From: Deltaproteobacteria bacterium
Lineage (GTDB): Bacteria > Desulfobacterota > GWC2-55-46 > JADFVP01
Reading direction: 5' to 3'
NCBI GenBank assembly: GCA_029262515.1
Contig: JAJCZH010000014.1
Location: forward strand, 1-35,809
Length of the DNA stretch: 35,809 bases
In this document: in pieces, positions 32,403 to 35,809 of the stretch
How the letters are laid out: every line of letters begins with the position of its first letter
Position numbering within the stretch: position 1 is the stretch's first letter
The notes under the pieces: generated by a model
What the model saw: only the letters and a program-made list of their open reading frames with translations
The model's database searches: none
Told to the model about the DNA's origin: nothing
Translations under genes and position numbers: made by a program

Positions 32403-33593
32403 CTACTTGTCACACTCTCCGAAGACTGGGTCGAGACTCGAAAGCACCGAGATTACATCAGCGAAGTAACCGCCCTTGGAGAGTTCGTTCATGCTCTGAA
32501 GATTCATAAAAGACGGCACCCTGAGTTTGAGCCTGTACGGCTTAGACGAACCATCGCTTACTATATAGACGCCGAGTTCACCTTTAGGCGACTCAATAGA
32601 TGAATAGATCTCGCCCTTGGGTGCGCTAAAACCTTCTGAAACATACTTGAAGTGATGGATCAGCGCCTCCATATCGTTATACACGTCCTTCTTTAAAGGA
32701 GGCACAACCTGCGGATCTTCGATATTGAACGGTCCCTCCGGCAAGCGGCTTATGGCCTGCTCGATTATCCTGACCGACTGGCGCATCTCATTAATCCTTA
32801 CCATGTAACGGTCGAAAGAGTCTCCATTCTCACCGGTCGGGACTTCAAAGTTAAGGTCTGAGTACGCAAGGTACGGCTCGTCTTTGCGCACATCCCAGTC
32901 AACACCGGTTGCCCTGAGCGCTGGGCCGCTAAGACCTAAATTGATAGCAGCCTCTTTGCTTATGACACCTACGTCGCGGTTTCTGTCATTCCATATTCTG
33001 TTTCCCGTAAGGATGCCTTCATACTCGTCTATGCGGCCCGGCATTATCTTAACAAGATTGAGGCACGCCTCTTTGCACTGGTCGGTGAAATCATACCTCA
33101 CGCCACCAATCCTGAGGTACGTCAACGTCATCCGTGCCCCGCAGAGCTGCTCGAAAATATCGAGAATAATCTCGCGCTCGCGTATCATATAGAGCAGGAT
33201 GCTCATGGCGCCGAGATCGACCGCCCACGCGCCCATACCGAGCAGGTGCCCGGCAATCCTTGAAAGCTCTGCAGCGATTACTCGAATATACTTCGCCCTC
33301 GGAGTAATCTCTATACCCATAAGCTTCTCTACGGCAGAGACATAAGCAAGATTGTTGCTCATCGCGCACATGTAATCCAGCCGGTCGGTATACGGCGTAA
33401 ACTGGTGATAGAGAAGATTCTCGGCTATCTTCTCGGTGCCCCTGTGAAGGTAACCTATATCCGGCTCTACCCTTAAGACCTTCTCACCTTTGAGATCGAG
33501 CACAAGGTGAAGCACACCGTGACTCGACGGGTGCTGCGGGCCCATGTGCAGATTGACCTCTTTAGTACTTATAAGCTCTTCGTTATCTACCAT
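32403..33593 (-). CDS. nuoD: NADH-quinone oxidoreductase subunit D
   Basis: NuoD (49-kDa homologue) forms the quinone site together with NuoB. The 396-residue protein has NLHMGPQHPSSHGVLHLVL with the quinone-binding His, EPDIGYLHRGTEKIAE, DRLDYMCAMSNNLAY and the C-terminal SLDPVFGECD. It is separate from nuoC, not fused as in E. coli. It lies between nuoC (78-bp gap) and nuoE. Confidence 0.97.
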   Translation of the reverse strand: MVDNEELISTKEVNLHMGPQHPSSHGVLHLVLDLKGEKVLRVEPDIGYLHRGTEKIAENLLYHQFTPYTDRLDYMCAMSNNLAYVSAVEKLMGIEITPRAKYIRVIAAELSRIAGHLLGMGAWAVDLGAMSILLYMIREREIILDIFEQLCGARMTLTYLRIGGVRYDFTDQCKEACLNLVKIMPGRIDEYEGILTGNRIWNDRNRDVGVISKEAAINLGLSGPALRATGVDWDVRKDEPYLAYSDLNFEVPTGENGDSFDRYMVRINEMRQSVRIIEQAISRLPEGPFNIEDPQVVPPLKKDVYNDMEALIHHFKYVSEGFSAPKGEIYSSIESPKGELGVYIVSDGSSKPYRLKLRVPSFMNLQSMNELSKGGYFADVISVLSSLDPVFGECDK

Positions 33594-33671
33594 CTACCCG
33601 TTTTGTTCTCTAAAAATTAACGCCTGCCGTGAAGCCAGGCAACTTTAACAATCCAAATACCGTACGAACGG

Positions 33672-34184
33672 TTACTCTCTCTCTTCACCGTTCGGGTTAA
33701 ACTCGTCTTTAAAGCCGCGAAGAGGATAATCCTTCCTTAGCGGATAGCCCTCCCAGCCCTCCTCCAGATAGATGCGCCGAAGGTCCGGGTGGTTATCAAA
33801 GACAATGCCGAACATGTCGTAGACCTCACGTTCGGGCCAGTTGGCTCCGGCCCAAATATCCGAGACGGTCGGTACGGACTCGCCGTCGTCGAGCAATACC
33901 TTGAGCCTGATACGCAGCTTGTTCGGTATCGAATAAAGGATATAAACGACCTCAAACCTGCTGCTCTCAGTATTCCTGTCAACACCAAGAACATCGACAA
34001 GATAATTGAATGCCAACTCGGTATCACTTCTCAAAAAAGTACAGAGTGACCTCAGAGACAGCTTTTTAACTGTATGCGTAACATCCCCGCGAAAGACGTC
34101 AGTCGCAGTAATTTCGCTGGAGAAGGCCTTGACGACCTTGTCTACGAGCAACTTCTCTTTATCAATCACTGTTGTTCTGTACAT
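33672..34184 (-). CDS. nuoC: NADH-quinone oxidoreductase subunit C
   Basis: NuoC (30-kDa homologue) is a structural subunit of the peripheral arm. The 170-residue protein has NYLVDVLGVDR, then the family signature WAGANWPEREVYDMFGIVF, then HPDLRRIYL and YPLRKDYPLRG. Its ATG is one base from the nuoB stop, so translation is coupled. Confidence 0.96.
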   Translation of the reverse strand: MYRTTVIDKEKLLVDKVVKAFSSEITATDVFRGDVTHTVKKLSLRSLCTFLRSDTELAFNYLVDVLGVDRNTESSRFEVVYILYSIPNKLRIRLKVLLDDGESVPTVSDIWAGANWPEREVYDMFGIVFDNHPDLRRIYLEEGWEGYPLRKDYPLRGFKDEFNPNGEERE

Positions 34185-34185
34185 G

Positions 34186-34758
34186 CTACTTTACACTCAA
34201 CTTTCTGTCTTCTATCCTGTACGGGCTCTCGTTTTTTATCTTCTCCATTAACTGCAAGAAGCCGTAGAGCAGAGCATCGGGGCGCGGCGGGCAACCCGGA
34301 ACGTATACATCCACCGGAATCACAAGATCGGTGCCCTGTACAACAGAGTAGGTATTGTACGGTCCGCCTGCCGAGGCGCAACCACCCATGGCTATTACCC
34401 AGCGCGGCTCTGCCATCTGGTCATAGAGCCTTTTTACCAGCGGGGCCATCTTCTTGGTCATCGTGCCTGCGATAATCATAACATCACTCTGACGGGGCGA
34501 GGGCCTGAAGACTATACCCATACGGTCGCAATCGTAACGCGAACATGCGGCGGCGATCATTTCTATAGCACAGCATGCAAGGCCGAATGTCAGCGGCCAC
34601 AGAGATGAGGAACGTCCCCAGTTAAAGACCGTCTCGGAGACCACATTCTCGCGCACGTTATCCATCAGTGAACTCTTTCTGACAACTTCCTTAACGTGCT
34701 CTACGGTGGTAAAGAGAACCGAATCTTCCATCGAATTTTTTTTCATCATATCGCTCAT
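34186..34758 (-). CDS. nuoB: NADH-quinone oxidoreductase subunit B
   Basis: NuoB carries the terminal cluster N2 that reduces quinone. The protein has the adjacent cysteines of GLACCAIEM, then [11 protein letters not shown] and [11 protein letters not shown], which complete the four ligands. The start is placed at ATG 34758 ([13 protein letters not shown]), 25 bp after nuoA, giving 190 residues. A start at 34818 would overlap nuoA by 35 bases and add 20 residues that look like an out-of-frame reading of the nuoA end. Confidence 0.95.
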   Translation of the reverse strand: MSDMMKKNSMEDSVLFTTVEHVKEVVRKSSLMDNVRENVVSETVFNWGRSSSLWPLTFGLACCAIEMIAAACSRYDCDRMGIVFRPSPRQSDVMIIAGTMTKKMAPLVKRLYDQMAEPRWVIAMGGCASAGGPYNTYSVVQGTDLVIPVDVYVPGCPPRPDALLYGFLQLMEKIKNESPYRIEDRKLSVK

Positions 34759-34783
34759 AAGAACACCTTGCGCAACTGAGGGG

Positions 34784-35149
34784 TTAGACCCAGTCGAGCG
34801 CGCCCTTCTTCCAGGCATATATAAGTCCTATTGCCAGAACTACTACAAAAATAATCATCTCGGCAAAGATAAAGAGCGAGATGGATTTATCTGTCAGGAG
34901 AACCGCCCACGGAAAAAGGAACAGTGTCTCAACATCGAAAATTACGAAGAGTATAGCTATGATAAAGAAGTGAACGCGAAAATGGCCCTTGTTAGCCTCT
35001 CCAATAGGCTCAAGTCCGCACTCCCACGGTTTATTCTTCTCTTTGTAAGGATTTTTTGGCGAGAAAATAGAACTGGCAAACAGGACCACCAAAGCCATAA
35101 TGGTAGCGAATCCTATCATCAATAAAACTGGAAGATATGTCAGCAACAT
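34784..35149 (-). CDS. nuoA: NADH-quinone oxidoreductase subunit A
   Basis: NuoA is the first gene of the operon. It is a 121-residue, three-helix membrane subunit with the diagnostic loop [12 protein letters not shown] containing the cysteine and acidic residues near the quinone channel, and [24 protein letters not shown]. It lies about 110 nt downstream of the predicted start site at the promoter 35268-35296. Confidence 0.97.
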   Translation of the reverse strand: MLLTYLPVLLMIGFATIMALVVLFASSIFSPKNPYKEKNKPWECGLEPIGEANKGHFRVHFFIIAILFVIFDVETLFLFPWAVLLTDKSISLFIFAEMIIFVVVLAIGLIYAWKKGALDWV

Positions 35150-35267
35150 ACTGCTAAACCCCTCCTTGCCCCGAAACAGAATTGGGCTCCCAAGCCACTA
35201 AGCAAACGCATTTATACACGCACGAAAGTTACAATTGTTATGAAAATATGACTGTTGGGTAGAGGGA

Positions 35268-35296
35268 AGAATAAAACAACCGCAGCTACTTGTCAA
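35268..35296 (-). promoter_or_regulatory. Sigma70-type promoter of the nuo operon
   Basis: On the minus strand a perfect -35 hexamer TTGACA (35291-35296) is followed by exactly 17 bp and then TATTCT (35268-35273), four of six matches to the -10 consensus. Transcription should begin near 35261, with a leader of about 110 nt before the nuoA ATG. The strong -35, moderate -10 and adjacent palindrome suggest a regulated promoter. Confidence 0.72.
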
Positions 35297-35300
35297 GGGA

Positions 35301-35332
35301 AAACTGTATATATTGTATACAGTATACAGTTT
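35301..35332. promoter_or_regulatory. Palindrome AAACTGTATA...TATACAGTTT beside the nuo promoter
   Basis: Ten-base arms AAACTGTATA (35301-35310) and TATACAGTTT (35323-35332) are perfect inverted repeats around a 12-bp centre that contains another GTATAC. The right side also contains a tandem GTATACAG/TATACAG. The element begins four bases upstream of the -35 box, a usual place for an activator site or an upstream operator. It could also act as a weak terminator of the carbon-nitrogen hydrolase gene, but the stem is almost all A/T. Confidence 0.55.
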
Positions 35333-35428
35333 TTTATAATACTGGCTGCTTACCTATGCTTTTTCAGGGCAAACTTACCTTTCTATTGCATAGTTTCGAG
35401 GTTAAAGGCAGGTCTAAAAAGGGCAGTG

Positions 35429-35809
35429 TCAGAGCTTGTAAAGGCCTCTCCTTCTCTCTTTGAGTATGTCGTTACCGCTCTTTATCTCTTTATTGCGTGC
35501 AGCCGACACGTCAATCTCAACGGTTTGGGCCTCGACTCTTCTACCGGAGCGCTTGATAACAGCACCATCCGGGCCGACCACCTGACTCGTTCCTATAAAC
35601 TTAAGAGGAGAGCCTTTTATACGCTCTTCGGTCCCTACTCTGTTGGCAGTGATAGCAAAGACCCTGTTCTCCAGACAGCGCGTTATCATGGCTTGAGGGC
35701 AATTCGGCAGCACAAGGTTGGACGGATGGGCGATAATATCGGCGCCGAGAAGCGCAAGGCTCCGGGCGGCCTCTGGAAAGAGCCAGTCGAAACAGATCAT
35801 CATACCGAC
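35429..35809 (-). CDS. Carbon-nitrogen hydrolase (nitrilase superfamily), C-terminal part
   Basis: The frame is still open at the window edge (upstream codons encode Val-Gly), so only about 126 C-terminal residues are present. The nucleophile region GMMICFDWLFPEAARSLAL contains the catalytic Cys in MICFDW. This is followed by ADIIAHPSNLVLP and the conserved RCLENRVFAITANRVG. These match the nitrilase superfamily, closest in pattern to N-carbamoylputrescine amidase-like or omega-amidase-like branches. The Glu and Lys of the triad lie outside the window and the substrate cannot be named. It is unrelated to nuo and separated from it by 279 bp. Confidence 0.88.
   Translation of the reverse strand, partial: VGMMICFDWLFPEAARSLALLGADIIAHPSNLVLPNCPQAMITRCLENRVFAITANRVGTEERIKGSPLKFIGTSQVVGPDGAVIKRSGRRVEAQTVEIDVSAARNKEIKSGNDILKERRRGLYKL

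Noticed and set aside
35301-35332. Rho-independent terminator for the carbon-nitrogen hydrolase gene
   Set aside because: The stem is nearly all A/T with a 12-base centre, and its exact placement at the nuo -35 box favours a regulatory site; a terminator role is not excluded.

Overview
The window is a bacterial chromosome segment in which every cellular gene lies on the minus strand, so transcription runs from high to low coordinates. LpxC marks a lipid A-making Gram-negative. The full 14-gene nuoA-N operon, a K+-type membrane pyrophosphatase, the block ispE - tRNA-Gln - prs - rplY - pth with ychF nearby, and the tRNA Thr-Tyr-Gly-Thr cluster leading into tuf together suggest a Deltaproteobacteria-like (Desulfobacterota-type) lineage. 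This placement is an inference from gene content and order, with no marker-gene phylogeny behind it.

Layout in coordinate order. 1-1061: the start of tuf (12 codons), four tRNA genes and their sigma70-type promoter. 1171-6390: prfB (with its programmed +1 frameshift), lnt, a DgkA-PAP2 fusion, ybeY and phoH, tightly packed and partly overlapping. 6681-7598: lpxC, followed by a terminator. 7906-12169: a collapsed prophage. It has a regulator-like HTH gene, small phage genes, a terminase small subunit and a terminase large subunit cut after about 135 residues. An intact IS3-family element sits exactly at the cut, and a small lysis-type cassette (TM protein, DUF5675 protein, 60-aa protein, 3TM holin) follows on its other side. 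Portal, capsid and tail genes are missing. 12645-19798: ychF, hppA, pth, rplY, prs, tRNA-Gln, ispE and a DUF1858 protein. 19860-35149: nuoN to nuoA with a stand-alone cyclic-nucleotide-binding-domain protein between nuoG and nuoH. The operon is preceded by a strong promoter with an inverted repeat just upstream of the -35 box. 35429-35809: the C-terminal part of a carbon-nitrogen hydrolase that runs off the window.

How the genes work together. Complex I couples NADH oxidation to proton or sodium pumping. The pyrophosphatase adds to the same ion gradient while removing PPi made by biosynthesis. EF-Tu, the tRNAs, RF2, Pth, bL25, YbeY and YchF belong to translation and ribosome quality control. 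Lnt, LpxC, DgkA-PAP2 and IspE belong to envelope and isoprenoid synthesis.

The most notable points are the deletion scar at the IS in the prophage, two textbook recoding signals (prfB +1 and IS3 -1), the cNMP-domain protein embedded in nuo, a DUF1858 protein that lost its usual cysteine pair, the DgkA-PAP2 fusion with altered PAP2 motifs, and the palindrome at the nuo promoter. I do not see a clear undescribed multi-gene system. No CRISPR array, toxin-antitoxin pair or recognisable defence island is visible.
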